This document shows, one piece after another, positions 8,832 through 17,461 of a stretch of DNA of 64,000 bases (positions are counted from its first letter, which is position 1; each line of letters starts with the position of its first letter). The translations under genes were made by a program, and so were the position numbers. The notes under the pieces were generated by a model that ran no database searches, was not told the DNA's origin, and saw nothing but the letters and a program-made list of their open reading frames with translations. The stretch is from Mesorhizobium sophorae. GTDB lineage: Bacteria; Pseudomonadota; Alphaproteobacteria; Rhizobiales; Rhizobiaceae. Where the stretch lies: NCBI RefSeq assembly GCF_002270415.1, contig NZ_NNRI01000021.1, positions 372,001-436,000 on the forward strand. Reading direction: 5' to 3'.

Positions 8832-9350
8832 TTGGTGCGGACCATGTCGGCGCTGGATGGCTTCGTAACGGCGGCGGTAACCGGACCGCGGTTCGCGGAC
8901 CCGCAAGACTGGATGTGCCCGCTCATGGGGTTGCCGCGCGACGTCCTGGCCAAAGGCTCTGCAACCGATCGCGCCGTGTTCGCCAGCCTCGCCAGGATCC
9001 ACAACCGGATCAACGAGACGCTCTTCGACAGACCGCAGGATTATGCGCCCCGGTTCGCCACCAAGCCCAGCGGCGGCATCGACCCCCGGCCGTGGTGCCA
9101 GGGCTTCCACACGGCCATGAATCTCAACATCAAACGCTGGAAACGGCTACTCGACCTCGACAACCCCAACCACGGCCTGCTGCTGCCGATCCTGATCTAC
9201 TGCGTCGACAAAAAGGGCAGGCCCGTTCTCGGCAAGCCCAGGCCGGGGCCCGAGACCGCGCAGTTCATCGAGCACGAGGCCTACAAAGACATCGCCCTCG
9301 TCATCCCTGCCCTCCGCGAACTCCACTACGTCACCCACTACCATCAGTGA
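8832..9350 (+). CDS. YecA/UPF0149-like protein, probably 5'-truncated
   Basis: About 172 residues. The N-terminal MSALDGFVTAAVTGPRF, the central WCQGFHTAMNL and the downstream LLLPILIYCVD match the UPF0149/YecA pattern (LDGFLTA..GP, W..GF..A, P...L). Full family members usually have about 20 more residues before LDGF, and here the IS110 scrap lies immediately upstream, so the true start may be lost. The function of the family is poorly known. It is followed by an IS1380 relic, and its carriage may be incidental. Confidence 0.6.
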   Translation: MVRTMSALDGFVTAAVTGPRFADPQDWMCPLMGLPRDVLAKGSATDRAVFASLARIHNRINETLFDRPQDYAPRFATKPSGGIDPRPWCQGFHTAMNLNIKRWKRLLDLDNPNHGLLLPILIYCVDKKGRPVLGKPRPGPETAQFIEHEAYKDIALVIPALRELHYVTHYHQ

Positions 9351-9437
9351 TCGGCGCCGGCGCGTCGGCCAACGAGCGACCTACCATAGACGAGCCACAA
9401 GACGATTTTGGGCAGGTGCCTTGGTGCATCGCTTACG

Positions 9438-9925
9438 GTCCGCCGCTTCAAGGAGTTTTTTGACGGCGCCGCCAGTTGGAGCCGCGTAGAGCGCATCATC
9501 GCCCGCGTCGAGGTCGGCGCCCAAGGTGCCGATACCCGCTTCATCGTCACCAACCTTGCAAGTGGCAAGGCCAAGGCGCTCTACGAGGATGTCTACTGCC
9601 GGCGCGGCGCTGCCGAGAACCACATCAAGTCGTGGAAGACGCATCTCGCCGCCGACCGCACCTCCTGCACAAGAGCGACGGCCAACCAGTTCCGGCTATT
9701 CCTGCATGCCGGCGCCTACTGGTTGATGTGGGGCTTGCGCGCCGCGATGCCGAAACGCTCGAGCTTGCCGTCGCCCAATTCGACACGCTGCGATTGCGCC
9801 TCATCAAGATCGCCGCCCGCGTGGTCGAGATGAAAACCCAGATCCGCCTGCACCTGCCGACGTCCTGCCCCGACCAGCGCATCCTGCGCATCGTCCTCAG
9901 TCGCATCCCGCAACTCGCGACATAA
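9438..9925 (+). pseudogene. IS1380-family transposase, C-terminal relic
   Basis: Reads FKEFFDGAASWSRVERIIAR, TRFIVTNLASGKAKALYEDV, AENHIKSWKTHLAADRTSC, then after a frameshift near 9745 LAVAQFDTLRLRLIKIAARV. This is the C-terminal third of an IS1380 transposase, related to 11450-11945 in the intact copy but clearly diverged. The N-terminal two thirds are missing. Confidence 0.85.
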
Positions 9926-9984
9926 ACGATGGGACGCAGACGTCCCGAAACAAACCCGCCGACCTCAACCCGCAAACCCCCGCC

Positions 9985-10106
9985 TTCCATCACGACGGAT
10001 CATCGCCGGCGCCCGACGAGGCTTGTCAAAATGCACTCCGAGGGCGGCCAGATCGCCGATGCAGGCCGCCGAAAGCCGATCGCCGTGCATCAAGCGGGCT
10101 AACAAG
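9985..10106 (+). pseudogene. C-terminal scrap of a D-type large serine recombinase
   Basis: Reads ITTDHRRRPTRLVKMHSEG, GQIADAGRRKPIAVHQAG and matches the C-terminus of the recombinase at 56346-57856. The match stops exactly after GCATCAAGCGGGCT in both places. Here the next bases encode the C-terminal ANKMARTIW motif of an IS110 transposase; at 56340 they encode an IS256 transposase. The point is therefore probably the end of the recombinase element. Confidence 0.75.
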
Positions 10107-10467
10107 ATGGCCCGGACAATTTGGACCATGCTGACAAAGCAGGAGGATTACCGGGTTCCGGCAGCAGCCACAGTAGCTTGATCAACAGGCTGCGCAAGGC
10201 TGACGCCGGTAACGGGGAGACAAAAAGGCGACGTCCCGAATGGGCAAAATGATCGAACAGATCTGGATCAGGAAAACCAGTGCAGTCTCTTGAGCATCTG
10301 AGCTCGTTTGAAAGATTTGGACCTGATCCGCAGATCACCATACCGGCCAGCGGCTTCTGAAAGCGCCGCATTTAAAGGCCTGACAGAAGACCGCACTCGA
10401 TCACCACCCATAGGATCAGAAACTTCTTGCATCACAGGCGGCAACCACAGAAGAAATTACCGGTCTC
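10107..10467 (+). repeat. IS110-type 3' end repeat, copy 1
   Basis: About 360 bases repeated in inverted orientation at 32956-33322. It begins with the last codons of an IS110 transposase (NKMARTIWTMLTKQEDYR) and continues as about 300 bases of conserved non-coding DNA. For IS1111-type members of the family, a long 3' non-coding end is where the guide RNA is encoded, so this may be an orphan guide-RNA end. The rest of the transposase is absent from both copies. Confidence 0.65.
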
Positions 10468-10511
10468 ACAGTGGGGTTTCGCTTAAGAAGAGTGGATCGA
10501 TGTTCTGGCCA

Positions 10512-12104
10512 CTAGCCCGTCTTATGCACGACGACCCGTCTGAGGGGCTGGCGGATGTAGCTTAAGCGATTGATGTGGCGTAGGATTTTGGTGCTGAAGC
10601 CATTCCTGTCGCCCACATCTTGCGAGCCACACCCGCCATGACCGACGATACGTTGCTGCCGTTCTCGTTTCCAGCCGTTGGACGCAAGAAGATCACAGCT
10701 GCGTTTGACGGCGGACGCATCACCTCGGATGGCGGCGTGATGCTGCTGGCCGCGGCCGAGCGGCGGCTGCACCTGGCTGACAGGCTTGCCGCTGCGATCC
10801 AGGATCCGCGCGATCCAGCGCGCGTGACGCACGCCATGGCTGACATCCTGCGCGCCCGCATCTTCGCCATCGCCTGCGGTTATGAGGACGCCAAGCTCGC
10901 CTGTGGTCAGCTGCCCGACAGTGGGAATGACCTGTGCTCGCAGCCGACGTGTTCGCGGCTGGAGAACCTGCCGGACCTGCGCACTGTCATCCGGCTGGGC
11001 CGGGTACTGGTGGATCTGTGGCTGTCGAGCTATGTCGCGCCGCCCAAAAGCGTGACGCTCGACATCGATGACACGCTCGATGCCGTTCACGGCCATCAGC
11101 AGCTGTCGCTCTTCAATGCTCATTACGACGAGCGCTGCTTCTTGCCGATCCACATTTACGACGCCGCGACAGGGCGGCCGGTCGCCATGATCCTGCGTCC
11201 GGGAAAGACGCCGACGGGCAAAGAGATCCGCGGTCATCTGCGCCGGCTTGTCCGGATGATCCGCGCCCGCTGGCCGAGAACCCGCATTCTGATCCGCGGT
11301 GACAGCCACTATGGGCGGGCGCAGGTCATGGCCTGGTGCGAGGATAATGCGGTCGACTACGTCTTCGGTCTGCCCGGCAACAAGGTTCTCCAGCGTCTCG
11401 TCGATGAAGTCGCCGATGATATCCGTACCCGCCGAGCGCTCGAGCACAAGCCGGCGCTGCGCGGCTACACCGAGACCCGATACAAAGCGAAATCCTGGAA
11501 GATGCATCGCCGCGCCTGCGCCCGCATCGAGGCGACCAAGCTCGGCCTCGACATCCGCTTCGTCGTCACCAACCTCGCCAACGGCTCGGCCCAGCACATC
11601 TACGACGTGGTCTATTGCCCCCGCGGCCAGGCCGAGAATCTGATCAAGATGCACAAGAGCCAGCTTGCCTCGGACCGCACCTCCTGCCGCTCACCAATTG
11701 CCAATCAGGTGCGCCTCGTCCTGCACACTGCCGCATACTGGCTGATGCTCACGCTGCGTGACGCGGTGCCCAAAACCCACCAGCTCAGCAAAGCCGAGTT
11801 CGCCACTTTGCGGCTCAGGCTCCTTAAGCTCGGCGCCCGCGTCACCGAAACCGTCTCGCGCATCCGCCTGGCCTTCGCCGCAGCCTGTCCCGAAGACAGC
11901 TTGTTCCGCGCGATCGCCATCACGCTGCAGCCGGCAGCACCATGAGCGCCGGGGCATATCGAATGCCCCCGCCGAACCCCACATCTCTACCCTCCAGCGC
12001 GTTCAACAAGTCCAGCCCAAGCCGCGGTGAAAAAGACGCCTCAACCATCCGCGCCGGCTCGCTGGCGGCAAACGCGCAATCGCGCTCATGAATAAGACGG
12101 GCTA
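10512..12104 (+). mobile_element. IS1380-family element
   Basis: Bounded by inverted CTAGCCCGTCTTAT (10512-10525) and ATAAGACGGGCTAG (12091-12104), about 1.59 kb, with a single transposase gene. Clear target duplications were not found. The end of another member of the same family is seen at 63499-63513. Confidence 0.8.
10639..11945 (+). CDS. IS1380-family transposase
   Basis: About 435 residues from the ATG at 10639 (MTDDTLLPFSFPAV), a DDE transposase of the IS1380 family. Visible landmarks are FDGGRITSDGGVMLLAAAER, TLDIDDTLDAVHGHQQLSLF, RGDSHYGRAQVMAWCEDN and CPRGQAENLIKMHKSQL. Around residue 88 the text passes from CGYEDA directly to KLACGQLPDSG. Family members usually have about 15 more residues there (a NDLD...RTDPAF-type segment), so this copy may have an in-frame deletion that reduces activity. 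The upstream in-frame start at 10620 adds only six residues and is less likely. Confidence 0.9.
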
Positions 12105-12132
12105 GCTTTCACGGCCTGCTCCGATGCGCTAT

Positions 12133-12663
12133 CTAAGTTCCAATAACGGTAGATCCGGGACCGGTTGAGTCAGCCGTTGCGACTTCGGCCATCATGTTGA
12201 TTAGAGGGGGATAAAGATCCGCTCTGTCACCGCTCTCGTTTTCGAACACGGCCATAAAGACCACCGCGATGCCGGTGTCGGGGTTAGTGAGCAGGTATTG
12301 CCCACCATAACCACCGTGGCCGATCCAGGTGCCGTTCGTCGTCGTCTGGCGGCTATAGTACATCCCCTCGCGCGGCTTTGGCCAACGAGGTCCGGGATCG
12401 CGGCGTGTCTCTTCGATGAAGGCGGCATCAGCGACACGGCGTCCGTCAACGCCTACACCCCTGCGCGCGAATAGTAGGCCGAAGCGCGCGAGATCACGGG
12501 CGGACAGGGAGGCACCGCCCCCAAGTACAGGTACACCCTCGCGCTCGCAGGTGATATGGAAGGAGCCCTCAAAGCCCGCCCCCTCTACGATCTCGATAAG
12601 CCAGCTGCGAAGCGACCGGTTACTCACTCGCTCGACGATCCAGCCGAGCAGTTCGGTGTTATA
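12133..12663 (-). pseudogene. Serine hydrolase (beta-lactamase-like), C-terminal part interrupted by IS630
   Basis: About 175 residues of a penicillin-binding-protein-like serine hydrolase of the 6-aminohexanoate-dimer hydrolase type: YNTELLGWIVERVSNRSL, GGASLSARDLARFGLLFAR, then GTWIGHGGYGGQYLLTNP with the third catalytic motif region. The upstream portion continues on the other side of the IS630 at 13944-13990. Removing the IS and one TA restores an open frame (CVPAPYNTELLGW). The catalytic S-x-x-K part is not in the window, so the gene was already truncated. Family members hydrolyse amide or ester bonds. Confidence 0.75.
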
Positions 12664-13943
12664 CTAAAGGATCTGACGGCTGACTCTCTTGGGATACCGG
12701 AGTGAGCGGAACCGTGATTCCATTGGGGCGAGGAGGATTCGCGCCATGGGATCAGCGATCAAGATGCGGACGGACTATTCGGCAGCCGAGTTGCGGCGGC
12801 TGGCCAAGAGTTCGAAGGATAGCAAGCAGAGCCGTCGGCTGCTGTCGTTGGCAGCGGTTCTCGACGGGATGAGCCGTGAGGATGCGGCCCGGGTCGGCGG
12901 CATGGACCGGCAGACCCTGCGGGATTGGGTTCACCGTTTCAACGACGCTGGTCCAGACGGCCTCGAGGACGCCTGGAACGGCGGGCCGGAGCCGCGCCTG
13001 TCGGTGTCGCAGAAGGCCGAACTGGCACGGATCGTCGAGACCGGGCCGGACCGGGCCGTCGACGGCGTCGTGCGCTGGCGGCGCATTGATCTCCAGAGGC
13101 TCATCAAGGAACGCTTCGGCGTCGACTATCACGAGCGCTACGTCGGAACGGTTTTGAAGCAGCTCGGCTTCTCCCATATCAGCGCCCGGCCACTTCATCC
13201 GGGCCAGGACGGCGAGATCGTCGAGGCGTATAAAAAACTTCCCGCGCACGCTGAGCGCCCATCTGGCCGACCTGCCCAAAGGTAAGCCGGTCGAGATCTG
13301 GTTCCAGGACGAAGCCCGCATCGGCCAGAAGAATGGCATCGTGCGGCAATGGGCCAGGCGCGGCACGCGGCCCCGTCAGCCGGCCGACCAGCGCTACAAG
13401 AGCGCCTATCTGTTCGGCGCCATCTGCCCGGCGCGTGGCATAGCAGCCGGGCTGGCGCTGCCCTTCGCCGACACGGAGGCCATGCAACTTCATCTCGACG
13501 AGATCAGCCGCCATGTTGCCAGGCGCGCTCATGCCGTTCTGCTGCTCGACCGCGCCGGCTGGCCACCACCGCCAAACTGAAAGTGCCCAAGAACATCACG
13601 CTAATCTTCCTGCCGCCCCGCGCGCCGGAGCTGAACCCCGTCGAGAACGTCTGGCAGTATCTGCGCCAGAACTGGCTCTCAAATCGCGTCTTCGAAGGCT
13701 ACGACGCCATCATCGACGCCGCGTGCGGGGCCTGGCGCGAGCTCATCGAACGACCAAACACCATCACATCAATCGGAATGCGCGAATGGGCTCACGTCGG
13801 TCAATCAAATTGACCGTTGGTATTAGCCGTCTTGTAGATCACATGGCCGGTCCGATTGACGAGATCGTCGCCGGTGATGCCGCACAGGAGCGAGCGGATC
13901 GTCACCCCCGTCGCTTCATCCAGTCAGCCGGCAGATCCTTTAG
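12664..13943 (+). mobile_element. IS630-family element inserted at TA
   Basis: A 1280-bp element with terminal repeats CTAAAGGATCTGACGGCTGAC (left) and GTCAGCCGGCAGATCCTTTAG (right, inverse), flanked by TA at 12662-12663 and 13944-13945, the dinucleotide duplication typical of the IS630/Tc1 group. It splits a serine-hydrolase gene. About 110 bases between the transposase end (13813) and the right terminal repeat are not recognised. Confidence 0.85.
12746..13813 (+). pseudogene. IS630-family transposase, frameshifted
   Basis: Starts at MGSAIKMRTDYSAAELRR and runs to LHPGQDGEIVEAYKK. A run of six A (13232-13238) may be a programmed slippage site into the next frame, which reads GKPVEIWFQDEARIGQKNG and IVRQWARRGTRPRQPADQRY. 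A second shift near 13560 (HAVLLLDRAGW to KVPKNITLIFLPPRAPELNP) looks like a real mutation, since the DDE domain is split there. The first, helix-turn-helix, part is normal. The element is probably no longer autonomous. Confidence 0.8.
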
Positions 13944-13997
13944 TATAAGGTGCCGGCACGCAGAACGACATTTCTCTCATCCGGTGGTCAATTACAG

Positions 13998-14035
13998 GAG
14001 GCAACCGAAGATTAAATTGCAACCTTGGTTGCCTC
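13998..14035. terminator. Hairpin downstream of the amidase gene
   Basis: GAGGCAACC (13998-14006) and GGTTGCCTC (14027-14035) form a 9-bp stem with a 20-base loop, 43 bases past the amidase stop. There is no T-run, so it would be an unusual terminator. Inside it, GCAACCTTGGTTGC (14019-14032) has the same arms (GCAAC/GTTGC) as the regulator's operator at 1347-1360, so it could instead be a binding site. Confidence 0.35.
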
Positions 14036-14077
14036 ATTTCCACGGCCACGGCTGGCAGCTTACATCTGCCCTGACTG

Positions 14078-15517
14078 TTAGTTGCTGCCGGCACGAACTG
14101 TCGGTTGCCGCTGTTTCCACGGTCTGGCTTCCTCCAGATCGCGTGCCAAACGCACAAGCGTGGCCTCGTCGCCGAAGCGGCCGACGACTTGAATGCCAAT
14201 GGGTAGGCCGCTAGAGCTTTGCGATAAAGGCAAGGATACCGCAGGTTGCCCAGTGACATTGAATAAACCAGTAAATTGACAGATCGCAGTGTCCGCTTCG
14301 GTGATTCCCTCGGCAGAAAGCGTCGGGTTAGTGGCACAATAGATACCGCCATGCGGCAGGGCCACCGTTGGCAAAGTTGGGGTCAGCAGAATGTCGAAGG
14401 CATTTATCGCCTCGCCTACACGGAACCGTAGTTTCCTAAGGGCCTCTTGTAGTTCTTCCCCCGATTGAGAAAGCGGCAAGTCTCGGCCAAATTCATAGCG
14501 CTTGAGGTTGGCTGGTTCCAAGGTGTCGGCGCTAATGGTGCGACCCATTGCACGCGCCGCTACTTCAAGTGAAGTCGCGGAAATCTTGCGCTGGGCAAAA
14601 GTTATTCTGCTGTACTCGACGGGCTCATATGGCGGGTCGATCTCCGCTATCGAGTGGCCCATTTCCTGGAGAAGCATCGCAGTCGTTTCGACCGCATGTA
14701 GCACTTCGGGATCGAGGTCGACCGCGCCCCAGCGGGTTCTAGCGACCCCAACCCGCAGACGACCGGTAGGCTGTGAGAGCTCTTCCACATAGGAGCGCTT
14801 CGGCTGGACGATGATGAATGGATCGCCCGGATGAGGCCCTGAAAACACGTCCAGCGCGGCGGCCATATCGCGTACAGTCCGACAGAGAACGAACGCGCGG
14901 CTGCGACCAAACGATGCGTCCTGATTGTCTGGGCCGCCGGAGATGCGTCCGCGGGACGGAACCAATCCGACAAGACCACACCAGGACGCCGGGATGCGAA
15001 TTGACCCCCCGCCGTCGCCACCGGATGCAACTGGAGTAATCCCGGCGGACACTGCCGCCGCGGATCCTCCTGAGGAGCCGCCCGCTGTGCGTTCCAGATT
15101 CCATGGATTGCCGGTTATGCCATTGAGAACGGATTCGCTCATTACGGCGCTTCCAAGCTCCGATGTTGTCGTTCTTCCCAGAGTCCGAAGCCCCGCCTCC
15201 CGCGCGCGACGAAAAAAATAGCTGTCGGTATTGGAACGATGGCCTTTGAACAGACGGCTACCTTTTTCCTGAAGGCGGCCAGCTTCGGTCTCCCCCACAT
15301 CCTTGCGAAGGAACGGCACACCGTGGAAGGGTCCACCGTCCGCGCCTGCAACGGTTTCGGCATCTTCGTAGAACTCAATTACAGCGTTGACACGCGGATT
15401 GACCTCGTCGTGGGCTTGGCGGGCCAATCGGGTCAGTTCCTGTGGAGTCACTTCACCGGCACCGACAAGGGAGGCCAGACCAGTCGCATCGTACCCTACG
15501 TATTCACTTACCTTCAT
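14078..15517 (-). CDS. Amidase-signature-family hydrolase
   Basis: A cytosolic amidase of about 479 residues (494 if the upstream GTG at 15562 is used). The Ser-cisSer-Lys triad is visible: Lys in VPFLRKDVGE, the first serine of TAGGSSGGSA, and the nucleophile 24 residues later in GGDGGGSIRIP, the same spacing as in FAAH. Family members hydrolyse linear or cyclic amides, carbamoyl compounds or amino-acid amides. The start at 15517 is preferred because AAGGTAG precedes it. It stands next to a solute-binding protein gene on the same strand, which suggests processing of an imported amide. The frame is intact. Confidence 0.9.
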   Translation of the reverse strand: MKVSEYVGYDATGLASLVGAGEVTPQELTRLARQAHDEVNPRVNAVIEFYEDAETVAGADGGPFHGVPFLRKDVGETEAGRLQEKGSRLFKGHRSNTDSYFFRRAREAGLRTLGRTTTSELGSAVMSESVLNGITGNPWNLERTAGGSSGGSAAAVSAGITPVASGGDGGGSIRIPASWCGLVGLVPSRGRISGGPDNQDASFGRSRAFVLCRTVRDMAAALDVFSGPHPGDPFIIVQPKRSYVEELSQPTGRLRVGVARTRWGAVDLDPEVLHAVETTAMLLQEMGHSIAEIDPPYEPVEYSRITFAQRKISATSLEVAARAMGRTISADTLEPANLKRYEFGRDLPLSQSGEELQEALRKLRFRVGEAINAFDILLTPTLPTVALPHGGIYCATNPTLSAEGITEADTAICQFTGLFNVTGQPAVSLPLSQSSSGLPIGIQVVGRFGDEATLVRLARDLEEARPWKQRQPTVRAGSN

Positions 15518-15562
15518 TGGAGCTACCTTCATCGTTTGCTTAGTGGCGGCGGATAGATCCAC

Positions 15563-15986
15563 GTGATAACAGCAAAGTTAAATTGCCAGTTGTATTGAAG
15601 CCCATTTGCGCAGCCATCCGAATTAACTATTAGCACCAACATTGATTGATTTTAGCTGAGATGGGGAATTGCAATACTTCAAAATCCTGCGCGTTAGCTT
15701 CGTTACCTCTGATGCGGTTGGCTATTCACTTCCAAATCAGATCTGACGACGGTCGCAAGCGTCAGCCGTCAAAAGGACGGTAAAGTCGTAAATCGGATCG
15801 GTAGCCCTGTATTGCGGGGGAACAAGACACGGGCTATCGGGCGGAAGACCTTCATCAAGTTCAAGAATTCCAAGGACCGCTACCTGTTCTAACGAAGCTC
15901 TGCCAAGTCTACAGCTGATATCGTGACGGTCAGTCTACACGAGTGATCGCAGCCCGGACCAGCCGGGCCACGGCTCTTCCGGATAG
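15563..15986. other. Intergenic region between amidase and solute-binding protein
   Basis: About 420 bases with no gene that can be supported. GCCCGG-ACCAG-CCGGGC (15952-15968) is a short perfect hairpin just past the solute-binding protein stop; without a T-run it is only a possible transcript end. No permease or ATPase gene is found here. Confidence 0.4.
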
Positions 15987-16826
15987 TTATTTTTCTGAAG
16001 TGAAATCAATCCCGTCATACCACTTCATTGATATTTTGGAGAGAGTGCCGTCATCTCTCATACTCTTGATGGCGTCCGCGACCGTTTCAGTAAATTCCTT
16101 GTCATTCTTTTCTATTGCAATTGCTGCAGGGGCCGCGAATAGTGGGCCGCCGATCTGCTTAAATGGGTAGCCAGACGCGAGCATTTTGGGAAAGCTTTCT
16201 TGTGACATGACGACCGCATCCAGGCGAACGCCGTCGCCCAAGCGAAGATCCTGATTCAACACATCGGCGACGGGATAGCTCTTCACCTCGCCAGGTGTGA
16301 ACTGGTATTCGACCGGCTTAGCGCCTAGCCATTCCGCTGCGAGCGCGTGTTTGGCATATTCTTCGTCCACCGTACCTGCCCCGGCGCCGACCACCTTGCC
16401 ATTGAGATCAGAGAGCTTCTTCGCTTTGCTGTCCTTGTGAACGACGGCAATCGATCGCGAATAGAAATACGTCACGAAGTCAAATTTTTCGGCTCTGGCC
16501 TTGGTTGGAGTCATCTGACCCATAGCAAGATCCCATCGCCCCTGCCATTTGCCAGCAACAATGACGTCCCAGCCCGGCGTTACGAAGCTGACTTCTACGC
16601 CGAGGTGTTTCGCAACGCCCTTGACTACGTCAATATCGAAACCATCAAGTTCGTGCTGGTCGTTTAAGAAAGCCATTGTTCCCCAATCCGTACCGACCGC
16701 CACAGTGAGCGTCTTTGTGGAGAGCACGCGATCAAGTGTCTCGCCGGCGTTGGCCATGCTAGACGATGCTATAGACATAACAACAATGGAGGCCGCAACT
16801 GCCGCCTTCGTGAAGAGCTTGTTCAT
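15987..16826 (-). CDS. ABC transporter substrate-binding protein, family 3
   Basis: A 279-residue periplasmic amino-acid-type binding protein. Residues 1-27 are a signal peptide (MNKLFTKAAVAASIVVMSIA..., cleavage after SSSMANA). The bilobed SBP_bac_3 fold follows: TLTVAVGTDWGTMAFLND, ELDGFDIDVVKGVAKHLG, WDLAMGQMTPTKARAEKFDF. The ribosome site GGGGA precedes ATG by 7 bases. No permease or ATP-binding gene is next to it, so it is an orphan or has lost its partners to IS activity. Family members bind amino acids or small amides. It may be controlled by the RpiR-type regulator, since a related operator sequence lies about 140 bases upstream. Confidence 0.9.
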   Translation of the reverse strand: MNKLFTKAAVAASIVVMSIASSSMANAGETLDRVLSTKTLTVAVGTDWGTMAFLNDQHELDGFDIDVVKGVAKHLGVEVSFVTPGWDVIVAGKWQGRWDLAMGQMTPTKARAEKFDFVTYFYSRSIAVVHKDSKAKKLSDLNGKVVGAGAGTVDEEYAKHALAAEWLGAKPVEYQFTPGEVKSYPVADVLNQDLRLGDGVRLDAVVMSQESFPKMLASGYPFKQIGGPLFAAPAAIAIEKNDKEFTETVADAIKSMRDDGTLSKISMKWYDGIDFTSEK

Positions 16827-16965
16827 ATGAGATTCCCCTATCTTGTTTCACCTCGACCTTAAGTGCGGCATACACCCACAGTCGAGACCCGAATTGGAAC
16901 CAGGTCGACCTTAATTTGAGCCTCGCCAAATCCCAGACGAAGTGTATCGCAACGCTGTCCACGAT

Positions 16966-16978
16966 GCAACAAATGTTT
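16966..16978. promoter_or_regulatory. Possible RpiR-type half-palindrome upstream of the solute-binding protein gene
   Basis: GCAACAAATGTTT shares 11 of 14 positions with the perfect palindrome at 1347-1360 when aligned over its length, and another CGCAACG is found 20 bases away (16948-16954). It lies about 140 bases upstream of the solute-binding protein start. The match is by eye and could be chance. Confidence 0.35.
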
Positions 16979-16984
16979 TAGTAT

Positions 16985-17459
16985 GCGCGCGAAAATCCAC
17001 GTGTTTCACCCTGTGTTAGCCTGTGCCGAGAGCGATAGGCGCGTCACCGCCGAATCATTGCGCGTTGCGAAAGCGGGAGCGCATGATGCATGGGGTTCCG
17101 ATCACCGGGATCGCTGCAACGTTTCGTCTCGATCTTCTCTGCCCTCAGAAATCTCTTCGTCCCACCTCGCATCAAACGCTCGGCAGCCATTCACCTCCAC
17201 CGCATCCAGGCCATGGCGGCGTGGAAGACCGTGACCGGAACGCTCGCCTGAATTCTGCAGCAGCGGCCTTAATCCGATCTATCTCAGATAACGTGACAAG
17301 CCCGATCCAGGTCTATTCCTCTGATTCAGACCGAATATTTGCTGATTGCAAAGGGAATTGAGTCTGAAATCGCGCCTTCTTGATGGTATGCGTACGCTGA
17401 GGGCCGCGGAATGAAGCGTCGCGTGGGACAGTAGTGGCCGTTATGGTGGTGCGATCAGT
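16985..17459. other. Non-coding region before the IS66 element
   Basis: About 470 bases with only short, unsupported reading frames. A short stretch near 17190-17250 (HLHRIQAMAAWKTVTGTLA on the plus strand) looks like the end of some lost coding sequence but could not be assigned. The left boundary of the following IS66 was not located. Confidence 0.3.
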
Positions 17460-17461
17460 TC

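Noticed and set aside
10099..10371. A 90-codon frame that is repeated at 33052-33324
   Set aside because: Conservation is explained by the duplicated non-coding end of an IS110; the opposite strand holds the real transposase tail.
13808..13922. Possible short coding remnant between the IS630 transposase and its right end
   Set aside because: A minus-strand reading (VTIRSLLCGITGDDLVNRTG) looked protein-like but could not be tied to a family.
15952..15968. GC hairpin as a rho-independent terminator of the solute-binding protein gene
   Set aside because: No T-run follows on the coding strand; kept only as a note.
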